NCBI GenBank assembly: GCA_000969725.1
Contig: JXSR01S046980.1
Source: Ophiothrix spiculata
Lineage: Eukaryota; Echinodermata; Ophiuroidea; Amphilepidida; Ophiotrichidae
Length of the DNA stretch: 64,000 nt
Reading direction: 5' to 3' (one strand)
Positions 25,391 to 36,099 of this stretch are shown piece by piece. How positions within the stretch are numbered: position 1 is the first letter of the stretch; each line of letters opens with the position of its first letter. Below the pieces are notes generated by a model, which did not search any database, was not told the DNA's origin, and worked only from the letters and a program-made list of their open reading frames with translations. A program made the translations under genes and the position numbers.

Positions 25391-25416
25391 TGTGGTAGTA
25401 TGCCCCATTTATTGGC

Positions 25417-25523
25417 TTAGTGCTTGAATATGGGAGGGAGACTTGTCTTACCATCTCTACAAGGACAGACGCTTTCATTTTCAAATCTTCTATTGTGAGC
25501 TAGTCTCTCCCACAAGGCCTCAT
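25417..25523 (-). CDS. Weak candidate exon, minus strand, unrecognised
   Basis: On the minus strand an AG after CCTGCTGTGCTG opens a frame reading EALWERLAHNRRFENESVCP, then CRD. There follows either a near-ideal donor (GATG|GTAAGA at 25,451) or read-through to a stop with an AATAAA three bases later. Codons are purine-first in about 60% of cases and the stretch is more GC-rich than its surroundings. The acceptor is only moderate. With the donor used, the exon would be 72 bp (25,452-25,523). No homology was recognised. Confidence 0.2.
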
Positions 25524-25981
25524 CTCAGCACAGCAGGCCAGATATCAAAACCACAGGCATACTACCGCAAGGATGATGCACCGTGTACGTCACTAAGGCT
25601 ATATTTATCCTGACCATTGCTGAGATAATCATATTTAGCCATCCTGCAATCCAATCTAGCCTGTGATCTTTGACTCTTTAACTTCTCGTAGCTGCCTCCT
25701 ATGACTATTTAATCAGATCTATTCATGGAAGAAAAATGTCAACATAGAGGAACTAAGCCTGCAGAGTTGATTAGGGTTTTATTATATCATACCGAGTTGT
25801 TCAGTCCGATCTATTTTTTCTTTGATAAGTCTGAGCAAGTGATGAATAAGATTTGATCTGCTCACAAAGAGTACATTTCATGATTTATATCAAACTGGCA
25901 TGCAGAGTTGATTTATTTCAATTTTGAAAACATCTTACTTAGCATTTCTTTAAAGTGGAATGTTCCCGATACTCATCTATA
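25524..25981. other. No feature recognised
   Basis: AT-rich DNA between the candidate minus-strand exon and the transposon at 25.98 kb. No gene or repeat was seen. Confidence 0.4.
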
Positions 25982-27063
25982 CACTGAAAATTGTGTTTCA
26001 TCACTTGACAAATAATAAGTTGTCATGAAAATGGTCTAGTATGACAAACTATAATTTGTCGTGGAATTCGTCATACTAGTATTGAACGACGAATTATAAT
26101 TAGTCATGAAAAACGGTCTAGTATGATGACTTTCTCATGACAATTAGTCATGCTGAAAAATTAGTTTGTCATGAATAAAAAATAATATGTCATGCACAAA
26201 AATTAATTTGTCATGCAAGAATAATAATTTGTCACGTGACACTAGTTTTTCAGAGGTTTTGTTTTCGGTAGACTAATTCCATTTAAGTATGGCTCAATCC
26301 ATTTGAAATCAACTAGACGAAACACTCAGGTTCTGCTTGCAGGTTTTGCAATGGCTGTCTGGTCTAGTCAATCCAGATGGACCTCGCAAGCGAACGCGAA
26401 GCGTGCGCCTACGTCGCTCGCTTGTGGGGTCCATCTAGATGGACTAGTCTGGTCAGAATCTGATAATGAAGTATGATGAGTAAGCTTAAGTATGTGTATG
26501 GGAATTCTGAGTCCAGTAGTGTTGTTCTGTCCAACTCCAAATACAATGCGGTCTGGTCGGAATGTGATGATAAGCTAGGCACAAACCTAACCTGGAATTA
26601 AAGAGTTGTTCTATCCGAATCGAAAGATGTGTTGTCGCTAATTGTCCTCCTGTGCAATCGACTCGAGAATAAAACGCCATGCCACTTCTTGAAGTTACGG
26701 TAACCCGTTATATACGATATAATTCGTCATGCAAATTCGTCAGCTCTCAGGTATGGTTAGTCGTGCTCAAAGAAGTTTGTCAACATAGTTTGTCATGCGT
26801 ACATTAATTCGTATTGACCTTAGCTCATGACGATATGCATTTGTCAATTAACGAAAAGTGCATTTGTCAATCGTTCAAACTCGTCCTCCACAGATTGTAA
26901 TTCGTACAGTTATTTAATTAATTTGTCCTGCATTTGTTTTCGTATGTCATGCGCCCGCAAATATCGTCAAGCGACGAATAAGGGGAAATTCACTTGCATG
27001 ACTAATTTATAACCCCTGTTTGACGACTTTTCCACCACGTTTGACGAAATAATGTTTTCAGTG
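25982..27063. mobile_element. Non-autonomous DNA element with CACTGAAAA ends and TTGTCATG arrays
   Basis: The element runs from CACTGAAAATTGTGTTTC to the complement of CACTGAAAACATTATTTC and is bordered on both sides by TA. Its subterminal regions (about 26,000-26,240 and 26,720-27,050) are packed with at least a dozen versions of a word like TTTGTCATGC or TTCGTCATG on either strand, spaced roughly 15-30 bases apart. CACTR termini occur in CACTA- and Chapaev-type transposons, but no clear 3-4 bp target duplication is visible, so the superfamily is open. No transposase frame exists. A small palindromic MITE lies inside at 26,357-26,457. Confidence 0.65.
26357..26457. mobile_element. 100-bp palindromic MITE nested in the 26-kb element
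   Basis: The left arm TCTGGTCTAGTCAATCCAGA-TGGACC pairs with the right arm, whose complement is TCTGGTCTAGTCC-ATCTAGATGGACC style sequence, and the inner arms CGCAAGCGA and TCGCTTG also pair. The core is unusually GC-rich (ACGCGAAGCGTGCGCCTACG). Confidence 0.6.
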
Positions 27064-28711
27064 TAGATTTAGATCCAAAATTCAACACAATTTTTATCAA
27101 ATTTTGAATCCAAATAACAAGTTTTTAGATTTGTATATCTTTGCAAGTAGTACATCTATATCGAATCTCATTAGCATATTTAGGATTTTTCAAATGAAAC
27201 CTCACAAAATATTTGTGTCTGTCTAGACAAGTAGACAAAAGATAGCCTACTAGCGATCAATATATTTGTACTGATGAAGTAGAACTTAAGCTTCAATTGA
27301 AACCTTGACACTTCGCACATCTTAATGGCGAAACATTTAAATTATATCTCAAATATTTATTGACAATATATACGCCCATGTCGTTTATATCAAATATTTC
27401 CTTTTATTATCGATCATGGGTTTGTTTTAGGTGAAGATTGTGAATCAATGATTTGAGAAGATCTTTATCAAATATTTTGATCCTTATCTCATTTTTGTCT
27501 AGTTTTTTGTTTTATTTTGACAAGCTGTCTGTTTGACCTTTAAAAAGTACATTTCAAAAATTCAACCCACAAAGCCACATTTAAGATTCCTTTTATTGTA
27601 TGAATGAATCTAGTACAGTCATAACTGTCTCTCCTGTGAAATTGAGTACCTGTTATAGTAGGCCTATAGCGCAATATGCATGTGCCAATGTGAATAACAT
27701 ATTCCGACAAACATCCCAAATTAAATTATACCCACTTTCGATCAAAACATTCACCTGATACTTATGCCTAATTTCAACTTTCAGATACAAGCTTTGTGAC
27801 ATAATTACAGAAATGAAATCATACCCAAACATTAATCATGTTAATTGGTACATATTTATTCATGAATATCAAATGTACCAAGCAAACAAACATCTCACAT
27901 TTCTATAGAGTCATGGGCATATTGACATATTGCTCCAATTCTCTTCATATAAGACTTACATTTTCACAACCTAATTTGCAGGATCAGTAGACCTTTATAA
28001 TATAAAATAAAATAGATATATTTGTATTAATAACAAGTTTCAATGATTTTTTCATCATTCATTTTCATTTCCATTCTTTCACTCCCCCTAATTTCCCCCT
28101 TTCTTCCCTTATTTTTACTCCATCTGTTATGTTCGATTGAGTTCTGACACTAAACATGATAGATTTTGCAAATCATGATTCAAAATTTCATTTTGCTCTT
28201 ATTGTTACTCCATTATTTTCAAGCCAGTATGGCACCATTGGATGTAGGTCAATAGGCATTTTTCTTTTGAAATAAAAAAAAATGGATGTCATGAAACTCG
28301 GTTGAAGTGAAATCAAGTTGATGTTTGTTTGTTCTCACTTCGTAAGGTTTGGTACCAATATATGTCATCCTCAAACAATGACTATTTTTAAGTATGTGGT
28401 TGTTACATTTAACCAGTTCTTATGATAAGTCATAAATTATGTATTTTATTGATAGTTGTTGGTATCTGTTATACAGCCTGGTATTAAATTCTGGGTTAGT
28501 GCAAACTTATGAATATTCAAATCAACATACTTTTTGTTCCATTTTAAGCCGTATGTTTTTACTGCATCTTTGGCACCAATATTGTGCTATAACCATGTAG
28601 TGTTTCCATTCCTTTAAGAAAATTAACATACATTTTATAGAGTTACAACCTAAAGTTTGTTTTATCATTTAAGCAGATCTATACAAATATTTTTCTTGTT
28701 CCATTTCACAG
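27064..28711. other. AT-rich sequence, no feature recognised
   Basis: No gene, repeat copy or palindrome was noticed. The tract leads into the candidate terminal exon at 28,712. Confidence 0.4.
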
Positions 28712-28839
28712 CCATATTGTACATCAAAGAACTACTGGTACAGCAACATTATTATAACAAAAACAGAAAAGGGAGTTCTCTTTCTTCAGATCATATCAAA
28801 GATCCTATACCTGTGGAAACAGAACGATCTAAGCTCTAA
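28712..28839 (+). CDS. Candidate 3'-terminal coding exon, unrecognised
   Basis: A textbook acceptor (TTTTTCTTGTTCCATTTCACAG, 22 bases seen as a continuous pyrimidine tract ending in AG at 28,710-28,711) is followed by two bases and an open frame of 41 codons to TAA. It starts ILYIKELLVQQHYYNKNRKG and ends PIPVETERSKL. The charged, serine-rich end (SSLSSDHIKDPIPVETERSK) resembles the cytosolic tail of a membrane protein, but this is only an impression. An AATAAA about 395 bases downstream would give an ordinary 3' UTR. No upstream partner exon was identified and the family is unknown. Purine-first codons are 22 of 41, only slightly above random. Confidence 0.33.
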
Positions 28840-29239
28840 CACAATGGGTCCAGGTTGCTGGCTACATGGGTTCAGTGACATTCAGTATTATCTTTCCTAC
28901 TCCTTTTTTAAAATATCCTCTTTTTTCTTTCCCTACCATCCCAATGTTTTGCAGACCCCTAGAGAACAAGCGCTCCCTACTTTAAGATAGTAAAAGCATC
29001 CGAACTTGAAAGCAGTAGAGGAGCTACTTTACAGTACTAAGTATCCATGAAGGAACTGTGCAGTATGGTACAGGGTTACAATGTGTAGTAATATGGCTGT
29101 GTATGTCAATTCCATCCTAAGTAGCTCATATAATCTAATTTCAAATCTATAAACCATGGCGGTATCAGTTGCTGGTTTTTGTTTCTGCTTTTATTGCCTA
29201 TGTTGATTGTACTTCTTTATAAGTCTAATGAAAAATAAA
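28840..29239 (+). other. Possible 3' UTR of the 28.7-kb exon
   Basis: AT-rich sequence after the TAA, containing no long frame and ending at the AATAAA at 29,234-29,239. It is a UTR only if the exon is real. Confidence 0.22.
29234..29239 (+). terminator. Possible polyadenylation signal AATAAA
   Basis: The hexamer lies 395 bases after the candidate terminal stop at 28,839. Such hexamers are common in AT-rich DNA, so support is weak. Confidence 0.2.
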
Positions 29240-32049
29240 ATAGAATTTATATAAATATGAAATGGAACCCCAAATTCTATTATGAAACTACCTATGGATT
29301 TCCTTCTCCAGCTTGTGCAATAATATAATAAAAGATGTGTGTAGGTGTACAACAAAATCTTATGGCAAATAACAAAAATATGATTTGTTATTCCTTAATC
29401 TTGTGTTTCATATAAACTCTGGCAAAATTTGAGTGGAAAAGCTTTACCGGGTTTTCTCTGATAATTTTTTTTTGCATTTCCTATAATTCTAGTCAAGAAC
29501 ATGGTTATATTATCATTTTATTTGTCCATGTACTTTGTCATGAAATCCTATTTTGACATTGAAGTACATTCACCATAATTTGCTTTAATGAAATATTTAA
29601 CGTGTTAAGAATAGTATTTGATTATTTATTATTTATCACTAAAAAGGAAATATCTATCAGCATTTTGATTTTATCAAATTCAATTGGACTTTAGTTAGCA
29701 AAAATATGTGCATATTTGGCCAAATAATCCATTTTTCTTTGAAACAAGGATAAATCATTTATATATTCTGTACATATTTTCATTGATTTATACAATATAC
29801 ATACAAAAATGTTCGAATTGAGACAATTTTCTGAATCGCTTGTATTGCTTTTCCCATATTTATTGTTGTATGTATGTATATTTTTCATCTGGAGGTGCAT
29901 AAAAATTATTATGAAATTCACATTTGCAAAGGACAGAGAAACAGGTTTAGCACTTGGTGAATAAGAGATAATCAAAATGACATAAAATAAGAGGATTTAG
30001 GAAAAGAATAATTTGAATGCCACAAACCCTAAGTTTCTCACAATATCTGTTGAGCCCATTCAGCCAAGCACAGCTCTCAGAAAGACAGCAATTAATCTGT
30101 GGAAAGTATCAATGCTACTTTAACTCTCTGCGTTATTTTAATCAATTCTTGAATTTACACAGCAAAAAATGTACTGCTCGTTTTCAATATTTTTTCCAAT
30201 TTAAGGCAAAAATCACTCAGCTGATTGTCGCCATTCAATGTCACACTGCACTTATTGCCGCCACTCAATGTCATATTCATTTCCAAAGCTCTAATTTGTA
30301 TCCTATCTCTGCTTCTTTATATTGACCAGCTGACAATTAGTAAATCATAATTACTATTTTAGAGTATTCAAAATATTTCATTAAATCAAGAGAATCTGGT
30401 GTAAGGGCAAAGTCACACATCACTGTGTAGAGCCCAAACATGCAACTAACGTACACCTTTTTGGTAATCGATATACATGTATATCAATGACCAAAACAGT
30501 GAACATTAGGCATACGTACGTGTGGCTCTGATACCTTGATGTGTGACCGAAGCCTTAAAGGAGAGCAAGGCAAGTCAGACCCTGGACATACGTGTTTACA
30601 GAACAGATGCCATAAGCCTAATGCCCAAGACTCAGGGCGGGAGGTTGTGAAGGTGTGCATTCCTTGGGGCCCAAGAGATTTCTTTCATTTCATTTGCATT
30701 ATTTTCTGAAAAAAATATGCCTTGACTCCGGATTACCCCCCCCCCCCCCCAATCCCCCAATTCATGGTTTGCACAGATCAACACACAATTAGAGATTTAC
30801 ATTCAAAGATCAAGGATACTTTGCTTCTGAAAATAACTGATCTTCCTTCAATATTCTCAATGTCAGCTGCATAAACCTTTACAAAAAATACAGATCAGTG
30901 TAGTGCTAAATAGTAAATGCAAGGAGGACAAAAGTTACATTGAATACATGTACTTCATTTTGCACATTTCATGACATACAACATTTCTCAATATTAAGTC
31001 TGATTGACATCAGCTTGGGATCTGGAAAATCAGGGGGAAAAAGGACCTATTTTATTTACAAAGGTGGTTCCCATGATTTGAACCCCACACTTTTAACACC
31101 TTAAAACGTGTCCATCTGTATGACAAAAACTGTGCAGGCAATTTAATACTAATATCTACCTCATCTAATATATCAATACTTCAGATTTCTTTCTGATATT
31201 TTGTGAGTCTTAGAGGGGTTAGGATTAATATTACCCGTCACCTCAATAACAACACAACCCACAATAATCTAAATAGATCTAAAAATACTAGTACAAGCAT
31301 GTCTTGTCATGCCTTAGCATACCAGATGGGTTCAGATGCGATTCTCTAAAAGATACCAAAAGAGCACCAAGAGGAGCACATCAATCAGGAAACCAAGATC
31401 CGCAAACGAGACGACAGGGCATCATTGGAAACAGATGTCAACCCCGTCTCGTAATATCACCAAACACAACATTGACAGGTCTATCAATTACCAAATGACT
31501 AAAAACCATTTCCACCTAAAAGGGAAACAAACTCATTTGTTGCTATCAAGCAAACCCCATCTTCTGTCTCCAAGACTATCCATTACAATAAAACAAAACA
31601 TGATTACAACTTATGCCAATCAATTAGACCAAATTGGATGACTCATAAATGAGTGTTCTTATGTTGCCCATCTAACCCAACCCCAGTCTTGATCAGTCCT
31701 CCCTTCACATATCTGCTCATCAGGGTAGTAAATTACACATTTTTTACTACCAATTAGGTACAGAAACCTCATCTCAGGGGAAGGGGGGAAGGAACATTCG
31801 CAATGATTTTGATCTCTCTACTGGCCAATAATGTTGCCTATCTCATTGAAAGATGTGTTACTTTGTTAAACTCTGATGCATACTATGAGTAATAATGTGC
31901 TTGAAAACACTTAAGAATGTAAATGTGAAATGCCTGTCAAAGAACTCTAAACAAATCATATCGCATTACCACATTAAATGAAATAAAAATTTAGACTATA
32001 TATGATGTGTTGTTATGCAAATTTTATCAGGTAATACTGTCTTTCAGGT
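29240..32049. other. Mostly featureless; one MITE and a C15 run
   Basis: Contains the MITE at 30,402-30,557 and a C15 run at 30,736-30,750. A small duplication at about 30,226-30,285 repeats GCC.CTCAATGTCA. A somewhat GC-richer patch at 31,310-31,500 carries two overlapping plus frames (64 and 101 codons) with no recognised homology. No gene is called. Confidence 0.4.
30402..30557. mobile_element. Palindromic MITE, GTCACACATCA family
   Basis: The left arm AAGGGCAAAGTCACACATCA pairs with the right arm, whose complement is TAAGGCTTCGGTCACACATC. Inner arms GTGTAGAGCCC and the complement of GTGGCTCTGATAC also pair. The core contains CATTGACCAAAACAGTG-type sequence shared with 7,718-7,828. Confidence 0.65.
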
Positions 32050-32142
32050 TGTGTATTATTAATGATGTTTTTTTAAGTTTTTGATGTTTAATGTATTTTA
32101 TTGTGTTTTGTTTATAGAAATAATAAACTTGAACTTGAACTT
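32050..32142 (+). mobile_element. 3' tail of a non-LTR retrotransposon, TTGAAC-repeat type
   Basis: The stretch ends with AATAAACTTGAACTTGAACTTG. A poly-adenylation-like AATAAA followed by a short tandem tail of this kind is typical of the 3' end of some non-LTR elements. No reverse-transcriptase coding sequence is recognisable upstream, so the copy is strongly 5'-truncated. The left boundary is a guess. Confidence 0.45.
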
Positions 32143-32146
32143 GCAC

Positions 32147-32283
32147 CTCATCTCTTTTTGAAATAATTCAATTATCTTTTCTGTGTAGAATGCATGAGGA
32201 ATTACCAGCAGAACCCAAACAAGTGTTGTGCTGATTATTTGTGGCCACGATAGCAGATCACAGCCTGTTTTGCCACTGTACAC
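32147..32283 (-). CDS. Candidate coding exon, minus strand, hydrophobic, unrecognised
   Basis: On the minus strand a strong acceptor (CTTCTTTTCTTTCTTGAAACAG, with AG at 32,285-32,284) opens a frame starting VYSGKTGCDLLSWPQIISTT. It continues through LVWVLLVIPHAFYTEKIIEL, a likely membrane segment, and FQKEM. About 28 of 45 codons begin with a purine. A weak GTGCAA donor would end the exon at 32,147; alternatively a GTAATT donor within it gives a 78-bp exon. The frame runs on into the antisense of the TTGAAC tail, which cannot be original coding sequence. Family not recognised; possibly a transmembrane protein. Confidence 0.3.
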
Positions 32284-33321
32284 CTGTTTCAAGAAAGAAA
32301 AGAAGCACCTTATGGGAAATCCAATGATAGCACAAGGATAAATCAATCACCTTATTATCCTTATTAATACATATTGCTTACCCATCACAACATTAGATGA
32401 GGTAGTTTCTGTGATTCAAGTGATCCATAAGCAGCACGCATGACCCTTCCCCCTAACTTTATTCTACTTTCCTGGCTTGATGGGTGAGTATTATTCATAA
32501 TTTCCTTCACTAGATCCAAGGGATTACATTATATCTCAATATTGTGTGAAATTCTGCAACTATAGCATTGAACATTATACCCCAAATTCACTTCAAACAA
32601 TACACAAATCTCAGCCAAAATGACAAGTTTTGATACCAATTAGGACCCAAATCTTATTATCACAGACTTGATAGGGAAATAGAGTGTATCACTCATGATC
32701 CATTTGGGAATGTATCTTAATATCGTATCGCCTGTAAGTTCCCTGTTGGCCGTTTTTGCCAGGCTTATGTCTAAATTTTATATGATATCTGGAGTAAGCT
32801 TTAATATGACAAAGGTAACTAAATCTGTGCACATGGATATAGGAAAATGAAAGGAAAGATCGGCTGATTATTTTGCAGAGTTTCAAATATTCTGATCACA
32901 TTGACGCATGACCATGTGAACACAATAAGCACTTTGGAAATGTACTTTTGTGTAGATGCATCTAGATTTGATATTCCCGTATGGTGACAGCCTAAATGCG
33001 AAATCTACTAGGTAAATTAAAGTGACGATTCTCACATACAACTTTGAAAAGAAATTTGGAACACATTTTTACATTTCCCTATCTCAATTTTCCACTCTTT
33101 CGCATACCAAATTTTCAGTCAAATGAATTGCATCCTTTATTTTCTGTTTTCTTTTCATCCTTTTTACCTTTTAATAATTTATCTGCCAGAATTGAAACAA
33201 TGGCAATAAAATTCTTACCAAAAACAAATTGGATCTTTCAATATTTTTTCTTCAGAGTTCATTTTTTCTTTTCACCCTTCTCTTTGACAAAAGTGGGGGA
33301 AATAATAGTGAAATAGTAAAA
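32284..33321. other. AT-rich sequence, no gene called
   Basis: A minus-strand GTAAGC donor near 32,383 follows frames that all contain stops close to the splice point, so no exon was called. Frames at 32.69-32.89 and 33.04-33.32 kb have no support. Confidence 0.4.
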
Positions 33322-34026
33322 CTTTTAGCAGCTAATGAATTGCATCATCTACAACCCATTAATTCCAAACTCCCGATAGTAATCCAATTCATTTGATGTG
33401 TCATACAATGGCATATAAAACAAGAGCCAATTTCTGAGTTATATTTTACCCCTTTGAGTAATTATAACTACCTAGATGATATTTCATGATCCTGAACGCA
33501 TTCGCAGCCTCCAGCCAAATAATAATATACACATTACCAAAGAATTAGGCTCCAATTCACATCTATTTCCTCTTCCTTATATAGTAAAAAAGCTCCAAGC
33601 CTACCGATACTTACTCAAAGTAGACTTTAGTTACGGCGGATTCATTGAAATTACGAATTAAAGCCATGCAAAAACTCTAATTCGAGTTATCAAAATTAAC
33701 CTAATTTTTCCACAAAAGATCCCCTCTTATTCCCAATTTTTTTCCATTTCTTCTCACTGAAGTCATAGTAGTTAGATTTAAATAAGCTTAATTAACAGTT
33801 TGGATATATGATACTCTTCAGGGTATTTTGGGTTGTATAACAATGCCAGCACTGCAGGCGTACTTAATTGCAATGTATTCATCGGTACATCACTAGGTTA
33901 AAATAACATACATTCAAGACGTTGTTAGCTATACGTGATATGCATTATGTGAAAAATGTTGGAAAAAATGAAACTGTAAAGATGAGTTAAACACCTGCTA
34001 CTCACTGTAGTACAGGGGAAGGGGCG
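33322..34026 (+). repeat. Segment A of the rearranged segmental duplication
   Basis: Matches 53,138-53,835 in inverted orientation across its whole length. The best blocks, 33,340-33,740 and 33,820-34,026, match with only scattered differences. Landmarks include CATGATCCTGAACGCA, AACTCTAATTCGAGTTATC and GAGTTAAACACCTGCTACTC. See the entry for A' and the findings for the conserved content. Confidence 0.9.
33340..33740. promoter_or_regulatory. Strongly conserved block in segment A, possible regulatory element
   Basis: About 400 bases are much closer to the partner at 53,420-53,815 than most of the duplication is. A plus-strand frame in it (33,476-33,661) is broken by an indel in the partner, so protein coding on that strand does not explain the conservation. 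The block contains TAAT-rich words (AGTAATTATAACTACC, CGAATTA) of homeodomain type and, on the minus strand, TATATAAG at 33,583-33,576. A same-length 53-bp ATG-to-donor frame on the minus strand (33,667-33,615) exists in both copies. A function is inferred only from conservation. Confidence 0.35.
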
Positions 34027-34482
34027 TTCCTTAGTTCTATACACCACTGTTGAAAAGACTTTTAAAAAGTCCTTAACTGTTGAAGCTTTCACTAATTTAT
34101 TTGGTCATGAAATATATACCCTTTTGCCAACTAAGAACTTCCCCTCCCCAAAGAATTTACCCCAAATATCAATGTTGAGGTTACTGATTGCAAGTGAAGA
34201 TTGGTTTAAACAAATTTCAAATATCTTAAATTTACCATTCTTCTTATCACTAATTCTATCTTATAATGGATTTCTTCATCAAATTCTCATTATGGAAGTT
34301 GATGATACAGAAGACAAAGAAAAAGCAATATATTTTTTGTGTGTGAACTGTACCATCTGAATTTGAATTTTTTTATTCAATTCTTTTAGACTGCATATAA
34401 ATTTGTTGGAAGTGTGCACCATTATTTAATATCAAACTTTCCTGACATCTCACATTGTTACTTCTTTTGAAATTTACAGTAA

Positions 34483-35609
34483 TTAAGGGGCCTGTTAACC
34501 CGGTCGTTTGTTCGGTAGCAGAATTTAGTTTTTCTGCATTTTCTGATACTTCAGCATGTTACCTTTTATTACAGACAATAAAATACTACAAAACAAAACT
34601 TTTAAACTTATTTATAGGTAAAATTAAAAGATCAATTTGACATATTACAGTAAAATAAACACGTGGCTGTTGGCGGGAAATTACGGGCATAGATACGCGT
34701 CCTATATTTCGCGTTTAGGTTGCGTGTTTTGATGTGCGTGCCTTTTTGCGCGGTAACAAGTACTGCGTGCGCGGGTGAACGCGTTGCGTTATGTTCTTGC
34801 ATGAGCACATTTGTTAAAATTCCCACAATAAACTTGTCAATATTGTAAACAAAGACCAAATAATTGAACATTGGTATTTTAGATTTCTTTCAATATTTAC
34901 AAAATAAGGAGCTTAAATTCGGATCTGAAAGTTGAGTACAATACTTACCAATAATATCAATTACATAATAAGTTTTATTGTCCGATGCCCAAAGTTTAGA
35001 CCTCAAAATTCATGGATTTTAGGTCAAAATGTGCGATTTCTTCATTAAACATGGGATTTCTCCATTTCAGTTTTGATGAAAAAACATCATTTTTACGGGA
35101 AACGTAACTAAAAAAACTAAAAAGTACAAGGAAAGATTTTTCAACCATTATGTACAGTATATCAAAATCTAGGATCGCGTTTCTCATTTTTCAATTTAAG
35201 GTCCTAAAATCAAAGATATTCATTACTTTCTATCAAAATTGATGCAGATAAATGTCGGAAACGGCACATTTAACATGGTTTTTATTATATTTCGAAAAAT
35301 TAAGCTTTATTTAAAAAAATAAAAAATGCGATCCTAGATAATTGTGTGCAGTTTCCAAAAAAATATATGTGATAAAATGGCAGTAACAATTTTTTTAGTT
35401 ACCTTTCCCGTTTCATGTGTAGGCAAAATCACTGCTTTTTGCGATTTTTTACCAAATATGGTCATTTTTGAACCAAACCAATAGCATAAACAGATTCCTT
35501 GTCAAATTTCCTTTCTAGAAATGTATACTTTTTTATACTTTAATTTAATATTTTTAGACTTATAAGCCAAAAAAGAAAGTCAAAATAAAAGCCTTAACAG
35601 GCCCCTTAA
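34483..35609. mobile_element. 1.1-kb TTAA-flanked non-autonomous transposon
   Basis: The element occupies 34,487-35,605, begins GGGGCCTGTTAA, ends with its exact complement, and is flanked by TTAA on both sides. The homologous place in B' (about 52,545) lacks it and so gives an approximate empty site. TTAA target duplication points to piggyBac-type transposition. No transposase frame is present; the interior frames are under 80 codons. Inside, words such as ATCTAGGATCGC and the complement of GCGATCCTAGAT form a secondary inverted repeat. It inserted after the segmental duplication or was lost from B'. Confidence 0.8.
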
Positions 35610-36000
35610 GATGAACACATATTTTTATCAATGTTACAGAATACCATATCCACTTGTCCAATTCAACAACTTATTTCTTGAACATACATTGCCTAAGCCT
35701 TATCTTATACCAGTATGTCAGATACTTAGACAATGCATATTTCTGTGCTAATTTTGTAAGGCACAATTTGATTATCATCTTTATCTTATTAAGCTTACCT
35801 GTATTTTTGTAGATATAGAGTACAACCGAGTTGACGTTTTCAACACAACATGAAAGAGAACAGAAAAAATAATGCAAGAATCAGTAACATTGTTTCATTT
35901 TATCATTTAGCATTATCTGCAAAAGTAACCCTAAACATATCACTATACTTATTGAAAGACATTTGTTCTTCTTTAAGTCACCTTTTACGGTGTTTTACAG

Positions 36001-36099
36001 GTATATACCATCACAATCATGTTGGTGTCTGACAACTCATATATGGACATTCCTTGCAAAGAGGTAGAAGCTCCAAGTCCGGCAGTTTTCATCTACTGA
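36001..36099 (+). CDS. Weak candidate terminal exon, unrecognised
   Basis: An acceptor (ACGGTGTTTTACAG) is followed by an open frame of 32 codons starting VYTITIMLVSDNSYMDIPCK and ending PSPAVFIY before TGA. About two thirds of the codons begin with a purine. A possible internal donor, AAAGAG|GTAGAAG, would make a 63-bp internal exon instead. It lies in the 0.9 kb of segment B that is missing from B', so the duplicate gives no test of conservation. No family recognised. Confidence 0.18.
   Translation, partial: VYTITIMLVSDNSYMDIPCKEVEAPSPAVFIY

Noticed and set aside
25217-25420. 67-codon frame rich in Phe and Leu
   Set aside because: It is the translation of a polypyrimidine tract, low-complexity sequence.
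33476-33661. 61-codon plus frame in the strongly conserved part of segment A
   Set aside because: The partner A' has a one-base length difference that breaks this frame while the DNA stays conserved, so the conservation is not for this protein.
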